Positions 45,456-58,060 of a stretch of DNA of 64,000 nt are shown piece by piece. Origin of the DNA: Akanthomyces muscarius (taxonomy: Eukaryota > Ascomycota > Sordariomycetes > Hypocreales > Cordycipitaceae); contig NC_079241.1 of NCBI RefSeq assembly GCF_028009165.1, positions 3,782,001-3,846,000 of the forward strand. The letters run 5' to 3'. The notes beneath the pieces are model-generated. The model was not told the origin of the DNA and did not search any database. It saw only the letters and a program-made list of their open reading frames with translations. How positions within the stretch are numbered: position 1 is the first letter of the stretch; every line of letters begins with the position of its first letter. The position numbers and the translations under genes are program-made.

Positions 45456-47150
45456 ATGGCTCGACCGAGTGTCGCGGCGCGAAACTTTTCGCAGACAGAG
45501 GAGCTGGAGCGGCTAGAGCAGTCCATTACCCTGACTCTACAAGGTACACTTCTGCGACTCTCGAGCGCTCGACAAACCAGAAGACGGCGATTCTAACGAG
45601 TACACAGAAATTGATCACAACTTTAGCAAAGCGCACAGAATCGTCACATCAAGCATTCTGCCGGTGGTGGAGCAATATGGCGAAAACTCCAAGGCAATCT
45701 GGGAAGCATCCAAGGTGCGTGGCGGATTACATACAGCAGAACGGAAAACATACTGACTCTGACTATAAAAGTTTTGGAAACAATTCTTCGAGGCATCAGC
45801 CAATGTTTCGCTGTCTGGGTACGAGGAACTGGCCAACGATGAGTCGACAGTCATGGAGGAGAGCACTGCCATGCGAGATGACGGAGACGGCGCAGACCAT
45901 GCACGCGATGAAGATGACGACAATACACCTGGCCGGCAACACAGCCACAGAACGGTCGACGATGACGACGACGAGTCGATGCTAGATGACGCCGAGCTAG
46001 CAGGGAGCACACCACGACCCGGTGCCGCCAAGGTTGCCAAGGCGCACCTGTCGACCATGGAATCACCGTACGAAGCCATGCGCCGCGAGATGAAGGATGA
46101 AGAAGACGGAGACGATACGACGGTGCTCGACGAAGAGGAGGATTCGTCGATCTTGTTTGCGCAGCAAACAGCCCGCCTGCCCGACATGTCCTTGACACCC
46201 AAGGCGCTGCTGGATCAGCGCAACAACGATCCGTCCACAGGGGGCAAGGATCCGTTGCTGCATCGTGTGCTGGAAAAGAACTACAGAATACAAGCGACAC
46301 CTCACAAACCGACCGCGAGGGGCACACCCGTGCGAAGTGCAGCAACGGCGGCAGCAGGCCAGCGAGAGAGGACGGCGTGGCAAGATTCGCCGGCGTCATC
46401 GCCCGAAATGGCGATTCCCAAGCTCCGGAGCGAGGCATTCATGTCGCCGTACAAGTCCGTCGCCGCTTCCAGCCGCGCAGGTGCCAGTTCGGGTGCTGCA
46501 GGGCGGCAACGGTCGACGCCGGCTGCGTCGCGAGGGCCGAGAACACCGGGCGTCAGCGTTCAGACACCCATGAGCAAGAAAGCCAGGCAAGCTCTGGCAG
46601 ATGGATCTATAAAGGGCAAAGAAAAATATGAAATCGATTGGGAAAGTGACGAAGATGACGATGACCTATACGGCGGCATCAGCCCACCCAAGACGATCCA
46701 GTTTGCGCTGCCACCATCCAAGCTATTACAAACACCAGGTACGTCTTTTCTTTCCTCGCCCCCCCAAACATTGGTGTTCCTCGTATTCTATATCGCCTCA
46801 TTTTTATCCCTTTTTACGTCTTCTTGGTCATGTCGTTCGGACTGGGTGTGTATGTAGCAGCGCGGAATATCCACCTTGGCGTGGCGACTGCAGCAGCCTA
46901 GGGTGCCGCTTATTTTTACGTACACGATTGGCCTCGAAGACGTCAAAAGAAGCACCCATGTCCATCGGGCCGGTAACTAGGAAATTTTCGAAATCGCACA
47001 CGTGCTAACAAAGAGTGGCGTGCAGCTCGAGAGGCTAGTAAGCGTATAGTCGACGATATTCTGACAGATGCAGGGGCCAACCCGGCGTCTTCCGAGTACA
47101 GCCCGACGATGGTGAAGATGAATGAGGATATTTTGAATGATAGTTTTTAA
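45456..47150 (+). CDS. ASK1: DASH complex subunit ASK1
   Basis: Subunit of the DASH/Dam1 ring that couples kinetochores to spindle microtubules. Four exons: 45456-45543, 45608-45714, 45772-46738 and 47026-47150, encoding 428 residues. The ASK1 domain is at the N-terminus (EELERLEQSITLTLQEIDHNFSKAHRIVTSSILPVVEQYGENSKAIWEASKFWKQFFEASANVSLSGYEE, read in pieces over three exons). The middle is disordered, acidic, with several S/T-P sites suited to CDK control. The short last exon encodes REASKRIVDDILTDAG ... MVKMNEDILNDSF, a conserved C-terminal motif. Intron 3 is 287 nt, about four times the local norm, with a good branch site (GCTAAC) before CAG; reading into it gives a false C-terminus. Confidence 0.93.
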
Positions 47151-47827
47151 CGCTGATGAGACGGATGAATTCACGAAATCATTGTCTATGATTGTCGTAC
47201 CTTGAGGCGTAAAACAATACGGCCAAGTAAGGATTTTACAGCCACGGTAGTAGGCAAAGTTGGTAGATGGATCGCCTGATAGGCTGGGCATGGTAGCCAA
47301 TTAAACAAGTCACAAAGCGATAAGGCGATGATCAGTAGGTTGTGTTTTGGAAGTAATTGTATTAATATCCAGAGGTCCAAGCTAGTCTTTGCAGCCAGCG
47401 GCCAGGATTTGCCGTCCCAAGTCTCTGTGACAAGTGGAATTCGACTCTTGTTGTGAAAAGCAAAAGGGGAATCATTTGTGTAGCCAACTTGGGGCTTGAT
47501 TTGGTTTCTCCGAATGAGAAAGAAAAAAAAGAAAGCAAATCCCAACAGTAGTGTGTAATCAAGAGGAAGGAAATTCATCTCTCAAATCTATACGCGATTG
47601 TGTGAAAATAGCAAAAACTCCAGTGCCATGTGTATCCAAGAAGCGTGAGAAGGCGTCGGCCGTGAAGCAGGGAGCCTGGTTGTTTTTTTTTCGTTTGTTC
47701 TTTGTTTTTCGTTTGATGGTGAATTGAAGAGCCCCCTGCTTCTACCGAATCATTATATGGTGTAAGTCGTAAGGTGGTCGTCTGTGGAAAGAAAGAAGGC
47801 GCGTCCCATCTCGCAAGCATCACTTAT
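47151..47827. other. Convergent 3' flanks of ASK1 and the Ser-rich protein gene
   Basis: 677 bp between convergent stop codons, AT-rich with A and T runs (47521-47540; 47682-47692). No gene recognised. Confidence 0.5.
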
Positions 47828-48145
47828 TTACATGATGTTGGAGATACCGGCGACACCGCGGTTCTTGCCAAAGCTGGCCATGCCGAAGAGGGACGACTTG
47901 CGGCGCTTCTCCTTGGAGTACGAGGCGAGAGACACGGCATCGGGAGAGATGACCGAGTTCTTCCGGGAGGTGAGAGGAGTGGACGAGGCAGAGGAAGAGG
48001 CCGAGGAGCGGCGGCTCTCTTCCTGAAGAACAGCGACCTGGGCCTTGCGGTCGGTGCTGTAGAGGATGCCCTGAAGCATGGGGTTGATGTGCTCGCGGTC
48101 GACGAGGCGGACGTTGCCGAGACCGTTGGCGAACTGAGCAGACAT
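47828..48145 (-). CDS. Small Ser-rich protein of unknown function
   Basis: Intronless frame of 105 residues. I do not recognise a characterised family. The first 45 residues look conserved-like (NGLGNVRLVDREHINPMLQGILYSTDRKAQVAVLQEESRR), followed by a Ser-rich tract with basic RxxS sites (SRRSS, TSRKNS, KRRKSS) that fit PKA-type phosphorylation. The protein ends SFGKNRGVAGISNIM. It has a strong TATA box and a long CT/AC-rich leader, and codon use is highly biased, which together suggest an inducible or abundantly expressed gene. No signal peptide or membrane segment. Role unknown; a regulated cytosolic protein is only a guess. Confidence 0.75.
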   Translation of the reverse strand: MSAQFANGLGNVRLVDREHINPMLQGILYSTDRKAQVAVLQEESRRSSASSSASSTPLTSRKNSVISPDAVSLASYSKEKRRKSSLFGMASFGKNRGVAGISNIM

Positions 48146-51100
48146 GATGGTGTTTGTGGGGTTGTGGTGGTTGGTGGAAGTTGAAGGTGTGATTGTAAGT
48201 TGGTGTAAGTGGAAGAAGCTAGGAAGCTGTTGTAGGTGATGCTTTGTTGTGATGTGATGAGGAGCAAGAGAAAAGGATGGGATTGGAGAGGAGGGACAGA
48301 AGACTTATATAGAAGATGGATACTATGATGTTTTGGATGTACATGCAAACAAAGTTTCTACGCGGACTTCGTCGGGCAGCCGAACAGAGCCAGCAGCCAG
48401 GGATGTTCGCAAGTGGACTCTGGAAACCACTTTGATTTTTTTTAGCGCTGGTATTTCGCTTGCCGTGTCACCGGTGATCCAGAATGGGTCGCCGCGTAGG
48501 TACGTATCCACTGTGTATGGGCAAAGGAGGAAAAATAATACAATAAAATAAAAATCCCGAGCCCGGCCATGCGGGAGCAGCACCCGTAGAAGAGGTACCG
48601 ACTCGCGGTAATTGGGGTGGGCGAGGTACATTGCGCCACAGGCAGTTACAGTTCCTAGGACCATGACGCACACCCTTACGGTGCTAGCGCAATAAAAGGA
48701 AAAGGGCGTTTCTTTTCTTCTGCCGTTGGCAGCAGCCAGGCAGCTGGATGTGTGTGACTGTGCTGGCCTGAAGGCTGAGGCCAGGTGACTCACGACGGGA
48801 CGACGCACACACACAGCACACAAGGCTGAGGGCTCAACTCCCTCGTAGGGCGGCCAAGCCACAAATGGGCTAGGGCGCGCCAGTCACAAAGCTTGTCTGT
48901 CTCGGCCAGAAAAGCCAACTGAAAACGGTGTGCCGTGGTGGACTGGGTGGTACGTGAAGGCCGCGCACACCAGTGACAAGGCCAGCGTGCGTAAGGCGTG
49001 CATCGAGGCACCCCAACGACGGGCCATCGAACCGAAAGCGTCGTTTTGATATGCTGTGGCTTGCTTGCTTCGTGTCTTTTCCTTGCCCTTGGGGCGAAGG
49101 CAAGGCAGCCGAAGTACCGTAACGGTGTGCAACGGTGTGACGATTGACACGCATGCGCGCACAGCAGCTGGTGACCACGACATCAGCGTTGGCGTAACTG
49201 CGACATTCATGTTTGCGCCCAGCACACGCTAGCAGGCCGACGTTGATGTGACGACGCTCTTCGGACGAAACTAGAATCTGCGAGTGCACTCTGTTCGTCT
49301 CCGTGCTTGCTGGGCCGGATCACGGCTCGACAGGGCGAGCCCTGCCTGGCTCGGACCAATTCACGTGCATACAAGGAGCAATTTCTTTTTGACGCTCGTC
49401 TAAGGTGACTTTATTACAGGCAACAGGAATTCTACGCTGCTGCCTTGCGTCCTGAGGAGTCTCACCTGTCTGCCTAATAATAACAACAGTTTCGCAGGAA
49501 AAAGACTCGGCAGGAACCGTACACACCACCAATTATCTTTCTTCTTGCCCTGCCAGTCGACGAGAATTTGAAGTGGGATGAGAACACTGTTTTCGCAACG
49601 CCTTGGTGGCTTGCGCAGCGGGCAACCCCGACGAGGCTGCGCGCTCGCGCGTGTCATGCGTCACCGGTTCGTAGGCAAGCTCATTTTGTTCAGCCCCAGG
49701 GGTAGGTAAATGACTGTTGTCGTAAGCCCGAGTCATTTTCGCTTTGCAACTTTTGTTCTACAAATGGGCAAAATTGGGTATAATTTTCCCATCTCTCGGG
49801 TAATTGCATGATGCAATCGAGACCAGCGAGTCTTACACGCTGGGTGTTTTGTCAGTCCTCCCCCGTCCGAAACCTGGCGAAGAGCGCCTGGGGACGGCTC
49901 AAGCCGTTGTAAGAGGAGGGGGAGTGTGCCGTTGGAGGCACAGGATAACGTTATGGAGCTCGTGGGTTTCCCAGTAATGTTTATTTTATTTTTCTTACGA
50001 GAATCGTTGCGATCCGGCGGGACAGGGGAGAGGGCGTGGTCATGCGCGCCAGAAACCGTCAAGTGCAAATTTTCTCTCCCAATCAAGGACGCTCGTGTGA
50101 GAGGTTTCTCCTTATTCTCGTCTCGCTATTTCCAGGCCGATTCCTCCCATTTTCGATGCGCATGTGGCTGGTCCCGGTTATGTGGACTCGATGGCGCCGT
50201 CTAGATCGGACGTTCCTTGCATTATTTTACGTTTTCTTGGCCAGGGGGCGAATGCAGACCAAGGAAGGGGATTGGATGAGGTTGTTTGGGAGGCTATCGT
50301 CGGGTCAGACGCTTGGGCAAAATTTCATGTTCAAGAGGAGGACGAAAATTTTCTTGGACGGCGTGGGACGGGCGGCACCCGCACCGGCGTCCGCACGGGA
50401 GGGGGACTGGGAGAACCGGAGGTCCCACATCGGCGCTCTGGTGGTTGCCTGTAGTCAACTAGTTGCCCGTAAATAGCTGCCTGAAAGAATGATTCTCGCT
50501 GCACTGCCACGCTGGCCCGCTGCGCTGCTGATGAGCAAAGCTAGTTACGGAAGATGCTCCCTGGTGATGGAGGAGGGAGTTCCCCTGCTTCGCTACTCGC
50601 ACCGGGTCATTTTACAGCGACCGCTTTTCTCGTCAGAAGAGCCCAGGTTTGCAGTTACAGTCAGCGCCATGAACCAGTCATGGCGTCTTATTGGTGCCAT
50701 CGCCTACCAGCACAGATGTAGTTAGTGGCTTACCGCAGATTCGCCGTTGACTCATCAGATCCCTTGTGCCTTCTTAGCCGGCCGAAGTGTCCGTGCTGGC
50801 GCTGGAATGTACAGATCCTGCTCTCCAGACACCGTTATTGAGCCATCATTTATTACTGGTACGGCTACAGTCCTTGAAACTGCGGTGGATTATCCTGTCC
50901 ACAGTGGACTCGCTTGTCCAAGCTTCATGACTCCCCTCGGTGCTGCTGCGCCGGAGCTGGTACCCGTGTCCAGTTTTGTGGGCTCTTCGTTTTGATGCTT
51001 GATTTTTTCGGAAGGTTGTTGCTGCGACTGACGTTATGGATCGCGTCGTTTCTCTTCTCGTGGTGGTCGCTCTGCAGCTAGAGAATTTTTCGTCGCTGGT

Positions 51101-52783
51101 AAGTTACACTCGTATTCGCCCGACGGCCCGGGTTCTGTAACCAGCGAGCCCCGGCGCAGCTTTGGCATGCCATCATAGCGGTCTGCCACTGTCAATCTTG
51201 ATTGTCCATTTGACGCTACACCTCCAGCATCATACGTCGGTTGGTGCTGTGTATTGAATCGTTTGCCAAGAAGCAAGCGCCTTCAACCTCTGAGCAACCC
51301 ATTCATAGATAAACTCCCAACTCGGTTCGTTTGCCACATCGACACCGAATCGAACCTATATCAAACCACCATCGACTTGGCGATCATCTTAGCCCCGATT
51401 TTACAACCTGCCTTTTTGGGCTTCGGGCACCGCCCAGCACATCAGCAGAGGGAGGATTTGGCGCTCCCGTGTTGATCCCGGCTTCGATTATTGAATACAT
51501 TGTTTCTTACTTCTAGTTTTTATTCAAAAGAGAAAAAAAAGTCCTCATATTTTCAGTAAACTTTGTCTTAAAGGAGACGTCTTTGACATGCACTACGACT
51601 CTGCTCTAAGCGTTCGACAGCCTCTCGGCCGACCCTGTCTCTGTCGCCGATTAACCTGTAGCTGCACCAATGTGAAACGATTTCGTCCACGCTCCATCAC
51701 ACTTATTATCTGCAACTTCGAAGCAAGAAAACTAGCATCTACAAGCCAGGTATCATCACCATCTCGTACATCTGGCTGTCAGGTATGGAGTCCCGTCAAG
51801 TCAACCCATGTTGCCGCCTACAAACCACGATGGTCACGAAATGTTTTCACCTTGTGTCATCCGACGGCAGCAAAAAAGTTCCAGATCAAGCTATGGCTTT
51901 CGACTGCCGGTATTCACTGTGCACCATGTAACCCTGAGCCCCTGACGGCCGGCACTTCTCTCGCTAGTTTCCGCGGGCGTGGCTCGACTCCGGTCTGAAC
52001 CACAAACCCGTGATGCTCTGCCCGAAACAAGCTCGTGACGCGGTTGCCCAAAACGGTGCGCGCCTCGTGTATCACGCCTTCGCTTTTCAATTCAGACAGG
52101 TATATGCGGCGATCACACAATAAAAAACCTGTCCGCGCACCCGAAGGCTGTGTTTTCGACACTTTGTAGCCAAACTTTCGCGCCTCCTCCACAAGCTCCG
52201 CTCCACTCCCCGCCATCGGGTGCAGTTACCGATTCACCACAAGCCAATACCGGCGCCGACTTGACGTGGCCACTGACGAAAACAAAGCCTCATGGCTGCC
52301 TGGAGTTTTTTTTTTCAATCTCTACCGAGGGTGTCGTTTCGCCTAGGTCAAGCCACCAGTTGCCTCATGTGACGTGGTCATCGAGGCTTCAGCTCCCATT
52401 GCTCGGAAGGAGTCTAGATCGATCACGACACTCCGGCCCAGGGTACCGCATCCTTCGTGAACCGAACGAACCTTAACTCTGTCTCACATGTCTAATACCA
52501 AAGCTGAATATTTGCCGACGCGCCACAGTGAACGCCATGGCGACGGCTTTTTGCTCGTTACCGCGAACCGATATAGGATGATAGAAAGCAATCTTATTTA
52601 CTATGTCTTAGGCAAAAGAGTAAAAAGGAAAAGTACAAGATAAGGCAGCACTATTCTTCCGGCAGTTGGTTTCCAGGTAGCGACGAGGTCCGTATGTACA
52701 TTCTCTGGTCGGCAGTTGTATGTTGCTTGCGCCCTCGGACCATTGAGCCCTCAGCCTTGCCAATGAATGGCCCTTGGCTCCGT
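48146..52783. other. Gene desert of about 4.6 kb
   Basis: Between the start of the Ser-rich protein gene and the stop of the subtilisin gene I find no gene I can support. Open frames up to 179 codons occur but lack motifs and overlap in several frames. I saw no terminal repeats, transposase motif, tRNA or satellite. Part of it must be the promoter of the Ser-rich gene. Composition is mixed: 48700-49300 is GC-rich, 51470-51560 AT-rich. Confidence 0.55.
48304..48312 (-). promoter_or_regulatory. TATA box of the Ser-rich protein gene
   Basis: CTATATAAG on the minus strand, about 160 nt upstream of the start codon. Good match to a canonical TATA box; transcription start not known. Confidence 0.6.
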
Positions 52784-54116
<1,333 letters not shown>

Positions 54117-56317
54117 CTTGATAGATGGGGATAGTATTGGAAATGGTGGTTTTTTTGTTTTTGAGAGACTTCTTGCTGACTGAAGGAAGAGCTTGCTGAT
54201 ATCTCACCAATTCAATGGGAGCCGAGAGCTATTTATCTTTTCGAGCTCACACGGCCGACCCCACTGACTTCATCCAAGTAAGCACTCAATCTTCCTCGGC
54301 GAGTCGGCATACCACCATTCAGGGCCGAGCAAGACACTGCGGCCTGCCTTTTCCAGCATCTATGCGAAGGTGGACCAGTAGGAGGGCGAAATATCAATAA
54401 AAAACGAGGCTATGCTGATGAACTTGGTTTTGTCATCTGGGCCGAGACGAGAGAATCTGGAAGGTCTCGAGGCCATTGGCGCATTGGCGAATCGTTGGTA
54501 CGGCCACACAATGCGACACTGTGACCATTGAGCTTCTGGATGAATGCTAGCTTCAACGATATTGGTGGAGTGGGCTCACCGAACAGACGAAAAGAATGAC
54601 GCCTCTCGATATTGACATGGACCAGCATCGCCGCTATCTGCCGTCTCCCGGATCACAGGCAGTCGCATGAAAAGAGACCCATCTTTCAGAACTGAGATGA
54701 CGGGCGTCGATATCTGACTATTATTGGTGCACCGTCAAGATAGCTGACTCTTCCCGTGGCTTCAGGCGCCGACACCGATTCGCTCTGATCGGGCTCTTCA
54801 TGACAAAGGTGAGACTTTGACTCTTCAGCAGAGCGTCGAGAATATTGGAACGCTTCGGCCCTATGCATCCGGTGCTGCAGAAAAAATGACGCCCTCCCGC
54901 GTCGTGGCAGCAGCCGTGCATTGCACAAATGAAAATCCCACGCGCATCACCTTCCCAACTTGGTTTCTGTCCCCGTTTCCTCGTTCGCTGGCCAAGATAA
55001 GAGTTTGGGTAGCAGCGCATATCTCGAGGACGGCGCTGGTTGGCTTGAGCTCGGCGCTGTCACTGGTCTTGTGATGGTCCCTGCGGCCGTATAATAGGAC
55101 GCCACGCTTCCACCTATAGTTCCGTCCCTCGCACATATACAGCCGCCACTGTGCAACCGCTGCCTTGCACCGCATTGCCGACTGGGGTGCAGTGCTCATC
55201 CTTCAGCCGCCAAGCAAATCGAGATAGACAGTTGCTACATTCGGAAAGGGCTGGAGAAAACATGGCTGACAGCACACAGCCTATGCAAGCGGTCAGACTG
55301 GCAAAAGGACCAAAAATATGCCCAAATCGATACTTTGGCGGTTCAGCCGAGAGGCAATAATGACGGAGGCGTCGTTCAGCCGTTGCAAGGCTTACATTAA
55401 GGTGTGGCAGGAGCTAGCGGCAACTCTAACTCGCTCAAGACGTTAAGAATTCTCCGCATCTGCGCCCACCTTTTGCCCCGATCAATGAGGATAGAGATGC
55501 GCCGTGATTTAATTATAGCATGTGGGGGAAGATAGATAGACGGCCAAGGATGGGGAGAATGAGGGACCTTCCCAATAAAGATGTAGTGACGGAACAGTCT
55601 CTGCATGCGACGTTCCAGCTTTGCTTAGTTTTAAGCCTATAGATTAATCGTGGCTGATCAGCCTACTGGGGTTGGCCGTTCAGGCCGCCACCATCTCCCT
55701 CGATAGCGGGCGACCCATGTAACATGCCCTCTTCCTATCGTCTACTCTTGCCCAAACATCGACCCAGTAGCGTGGGGGCATGGGTATTTTGCCTTTCTTG
55801 GCTGACCACATGCTTTGCGTAAAAGTGGCCGATGCATGAAGCAACCTCTTTGGTTGCCCACACTAGCGGGCTGCTCGACAGCGTGTTCGTCACTCGGCAA
55901 TGCAACGCCGATGGAGGGGATGTTGCGAGCCTGAATATATTGGTGAACATGCCGAGGGTGTCTAATTGCTAAATCTTCCGGTTCGTGATTCAAATCAGGC
56001 AGCGATTGCCGTATCGACGGGCCGATCAGGACTTTTTAGCTTAGAGCTTGTGCGGGCTTGTCCCATGAGAGCAGATCGCACTACAATTGGGTGTAACCTA
56101 GGTGTAGATTATGTCCCTCGTCATGAAACGACGGCCGGGGATTATTAATGCATATACCGTAGCCCCTTCCGAGTTATTATGTAACAAAAACGTTGCTCGT
56201 TGGTATCTGCAATATCGCCTGCCTTGGCGCCAATGCGAACACACAACATGATGTAATGCAGCTACAACAGCCGCACACGCGATTCATGACATTTTTTTGC
56301 ACATTATCCTCCCTGGC
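54117..56317. other. Intergenic: subtilisin promoter and downstream flank of the LovD-like gene
   Basis: About 2.2 kb with no supported gene. The first 150 bp holds the subtilisin promoter, with GATA-type and TATA-like words on the minus strand. The rest shows only short random frames. No repeat family was recognised by eye. Confidence 0.5.
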
Positions 56318-57727
56318 CTAGATCTTGCTCTTAGAAGAAGAAAGCACCTCATACGTTGCCAACTCCAATTCGTCGTACAGCTTGGCCACGATGGGGTCGC
56401 CGTTGGGGCGAATGTTGACGACCAGCACCGCTGCAATCCCCGTTTTGGGGTCAATCCACTGTCACAGGGCATCAGTAAGTTTGTCTCTCGTTTAAGATTT
56501 GCGGGCGATTTTGGTTACTCACCCAACGGCAGTTGTGCATTCCGCTCCAGGCCATGCTGCCCGCTCGTCGCTTGCCGGGGACGTCCACCATGTTAAGGAG
56601 GCCGCCGAGGCCGTGGTTGAGCGGGAGCGGCTCGCCGGTGAACTCTGGCGCAAACGTGTTGTGCACCGACGGGTGAAAGGCAATCGCCTTGAGGTAGCCG
56701 GCCTTGGCGTCGTCGAGCTGCGGCCGGAGCATCTCCCGGAACGTCTCGCCCCCGAGGACCCTGCCGGCGAGCAGGCCGCGCAGGAACGTGGCGTAGTCGC
56801 GGGCGGTGGTGAAGAGCCCGCCACCGCCGCTGTCGACCTCGTGGTCCGTCGGCATCACCCACGTCGAGGCGTCGCTGAGCTCGCCCGTCTTGGGGTTGCG
56901 CAGGGCGGCGCGGACGGTGCGGCGCGCCGTCTGCGGCAGCTGCGCGCGGCGGAAGCCCGAGTCGCTCATGCCCAGCGGGCGGAAGATGTGCTCGCCCATG
57001 TAGTCGTTGAGCGTGCGGCCCGTGAGGGCCTCGAGCACCAGCCCTGCCCAGTCCGTGTTGACGCCGTAGCCCCAGGACTCGCCGGGCGGGAAGCGCAGCG
57101 GCGTCGAGACCTCCTCGCGCGACCAGCGCATGCGCCAGACCTGGCGCTTTTGTTGGCGAGACCACTTGAGGAGCGTGGGATCGGCAAACTCGTAGCTGAA
57201 GCCAGCTGTGTGTGTGAGGAGTTGTCTATTGACTATGTCAGTGGATTGCTGCACTTGACATGAAATATCATAGTTGCATATATGTGTGCCTACCGGAGTG
57301 TGATGGGGCTTTTGTTTTCTTCCATGACGGGCTTGTTGTCGTCACCAAAGTCGACTAGGATCTGCACCTCGGCGAGATACGGCACGATAGGGCGCAAATC
57401 TTGATCGAGTGTGAGCTTGCCATCTTCTACCAGCTGAAGGAGGGCAGTAGATGTTAGTAGCTTGGTGAGAGAGGCGACCCAACTGAACGATGTGTCTGTG
57501 AAGGGAGCCGATGACGTCTCGGCGCTGATGCGGCCGGATGAGCCAGAGTAGACGACACCTTGCGACAAATGTCAGCGCTTAATTTTCTCCTGCAATGAAG
57601 CAGACATGTGTAGTAAGAGATTCTCACCGTTTCGGTCCGTGATAACAAAGGAAGCACCGTAAACCTTGTCTTTGGTGTCGTTGCCCTCGGCAGCGTACTT
57701 GTAGAGGATGCGGTCGATCTTATCCAT
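56318..57727 (-). CDS. Beta-lactamase/transesterase-like serine hydrolase (LovD-like)
   Basis: Serine hydrolase of the class C beta-lactamase fold; fungal members include esterases and acyltransferases such as LovD. Four exons: 57628-57727, 57294-57558, 56523-57225 and 56318-56458, encoding 402 residues. The nucleophile motif SxxK is SLTK (S63, K66). The second catalytic motif YxN is YGVN (Tyr175). LTHTAGFSYEF, FPPGESWGYG and HIFRPLGMSDSGF are family hallmarks. The spacing between SxxK and the Tyr is like LovD. No signal peptide, so it is probably cytosolic. No polyketide synthase or other biosynthetic gene lies in the window, so a role in a metabolite pathway is not supported by context. Physiological substrate unknown. 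Confidence 0.9.
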
Positions 57728-58060
57728 AGTCGCGATATTTAGCTGATGATTTGCTGATGAAATAAGAATCTTACTCGAGCCGCTACTCCAGGATATGCGA
57801 AAGAAGGGATTGGATTGACGTGTGTTGAATGCTGGGGAACGGGCTGGCGTCGAGATAGTGCCTCGGCTACTCCACCACTCCACACAGCCTGGGACCGGAA
57901 ACCGGGGTTCATAAACGACGCCCGTTGACAGCGAAATGTACGGAATGAAAATGAGGCTTGTATTGTTGAAAATAACACAAAAGCCTCGAGCTAGTGTCAA
58001 TTCGCGACGCAGATCATAGATGTCATTTCATTTCGTAAACGTATACAGAGCACGGCTGAA
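57728..58060. other. Intergenic between the LovD-like gene and the permease
   Basis: 333 bp between two minus-strand genes; contains the LovD-like promoter and permease 3' end. No element recognised. Confidence 0.45.

Noticed and set aside
51914..52216. 100-codon minus-strand frame in the gene desert
   Set aside because: The translation looks protein-like, but no motif, intron or promoter supports it. Worth a database search, not an annotation.
55960..56010. GGTTCG...TTCAAATC word resembling a tRNA B box
   Set aside because: No matching A box, acceptor stem or cloverleaf could be built around it.
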